Below, piece by piece: positions 4,889 to 5,624 of a stretch of DNA of 5,624 bases. Under the pieces are notes generated by a model, which worked only from the letters and a program-made list of their open reading frames with translations, was not told where the DNA came from and ran no database searches. This stretch comes from J088 sp003695505 [NCBI: Candidatus Dadabacteria bacterium]. Lineage in GTDB: Bacteria; J088. The position numbers were made by a program, and so were the translations under genes. The stretch lies in NCBI GenBank assembly GCA_003695505.1, contig RFIY01000384.1:1-5624 (forward strand), given 5' to 3'. The number at the start of each line of letters is the position of its first letter. Positions within the stretch are counted from its first letter, which is position 1.

Positions 4889-5624
4889 TTCTGTTTCTGG
4901 TCGTCCTGGTCGCGCTGGTCGCGGGTTTTCCGGTCGCCTTCACGCTCGGTGGCGTATCGACGCTGTACGGCCTGGCGACGTTTGGTCTCGATTTTTTCCA
5001 CTTCCTGCCGCTGCGCATCTGGGGCATCGTCACCAACCAGTTGCTGCTGGCCGTGCCATTGTTCGTATTTATGGGCGTGATGCTCGAAAAATCGGGGCTG
5101 GCCGAAGAGCTGCTCGAAACCATGGCGCTACTGTTCGGGCGCATTCGCGGCGGACTGGCGATATCGGTCGTGGTTGTCGGTGGCCTGCTGGCCGCATCGA
5201 CAGGCATCGTTGGCGCGACGGTCGTGACGATGGGCCTGCTGAGTCTGCCGACGATGTTGCGCCGCAACTATGATCCCAGGCTCGCGACCGGAACGATCGC
5301 GGCGGCAGGCACGCTCGGCCAGATCATTCCGCCGAGTATCGTGCTGATCCTGCTCGGATCGGTCATGAATGTATCTGTCGGCGACATGTTCATGGGCGCC
5401 GTCATCCCCGGACTGGCGCTGGTACTGCTCTACCTTGGCTGGATCGTTGTCGTCGCAATCGTTCGCCCCGACGCGGCGCCGGCTATGCCTGCCGACGAAG
5501 TGGCCGCGTTTCTGAAGGATGGGGCGATCCGGCGCCTGATCCGCGCCCTGCTTGCGCCACTGGCGCTGATTGTCGCCGTACTTGGCTCGATTTTTGCCGG
5601 CATCGCATCGCCCACCGAGGCCGC
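4876..5624 (+). CDS. dctM: TRAP transporter large membrane subunit (DctM family), 3'-truncated
   Basis: The large multi-helix permease of the TRAP system and the main transport subunit. The frame starts at GTG 4876 (MAGLILFLVVLVALVAGFPVA, a typical DctM first helix) and stays open to the window end, giving 249 residues of a family usually above 420. Recognisable blocks: GFPVAFTLGG (17-26), AVPLFVFMGVMLEKSG (about 59-74), the conserved ASTGIVGATVVTMGLL segment (about 108-123), AAAGTLGQIIPPSIVLILLG near 142-161, and GIASPTEA ending at residue 249, which marks the midpoint of the usual protein. It overlaps dctQ by 13 nt, so the two are almost certainly co-translated. The periplasmic binding subunit DctP is not upstream of dctQ and must lie downstream or elsewhere. 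Substrate cannot be read from this sequence. Confidence 0.93.
   Translation, partial: MAGLILFLVVLVALVAGFPVAFTLGGVSTLYGLATFGLDFFHFLPLRIWGIVTNQLLLAVPLFVFMGVMLEKSGLAEELLETMALLFGRIRGGLAISVVVVGGLLAASTGIVGATVVTMGLLSLPTMLRRNYDPRLATGTIAAAGTLGQIIPPSIVLILLGSVMNVSVGDMFMGAVIPGLALVLLYLGWIVVVAIVRPDAAPAMPADEVAAFLKDGAIRRLIRALLAPLALIVAVLGSIFAGIASPTEA

Overview
The window is GC-rich, gene-dense bacterial chromosome. It most resembles a gammaproteobacterium: it has an oligopeptidase A (PrlC-type) gene, an IHF-alpha-like gene followed by a small MerR-type gene, a PilZ gene, split thiE and thiD genes, and a TRAP transporter. The taxonomic call is inference from gene content; a deltaproteobacterial relative cannot be excluded because the ihfA-merR pairing also occurs there.

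Layout. (1) 1-1490, plus strand: C-terminal 495 residues of an M3-family zinc oligopeptidase; its 5' end lies outside the window. (2) 1500-2465, minus strand: a compact cluster transcribed pilZ -> ihfA-like -> merR, with a 4-nt gap and then a 4-nt GTGA overlap, converging on prlC with only 9 nt between stop codons. (3) 2466-2516: a short AT-richer divergent promoter region. (4) 2517-3946, plus strand: thiE and thiD, overlapping by 4 nt, which make and couple the pyrimidine half of thiamine. (5) 3947-4321: a 375-nt non-coding gap holding two inverted copies of a 31-nt sequence (29/31 match) about 143 nt apart, several small hairpins and a weak promoter-like box. (6) 4322-5624, plus strand: dctQ and dctM, the small and large membrane subunits of a TRAP transporter, overlapping by 13 nt; dctM runs off the end of the window.

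How the genes work together. ThiE and ThiD form a coupled pair for thiamine phosphate synthesis. The PilZ/IHF/MerR set joins a c-di-GMP-receptor-type protein to two DNA-binding proteins in one probable transcript, a plausible regulatory unit. DctQ and DctM form the membrane part of an ion-driven solute importer whose binding protein (DctP) is not in view. No mobile element with a transposase, no CRISPR array and no RNA gene of a known class was recognised. The most interesting unexplained signal is the inverted-repeat region between thiD and dctQ.
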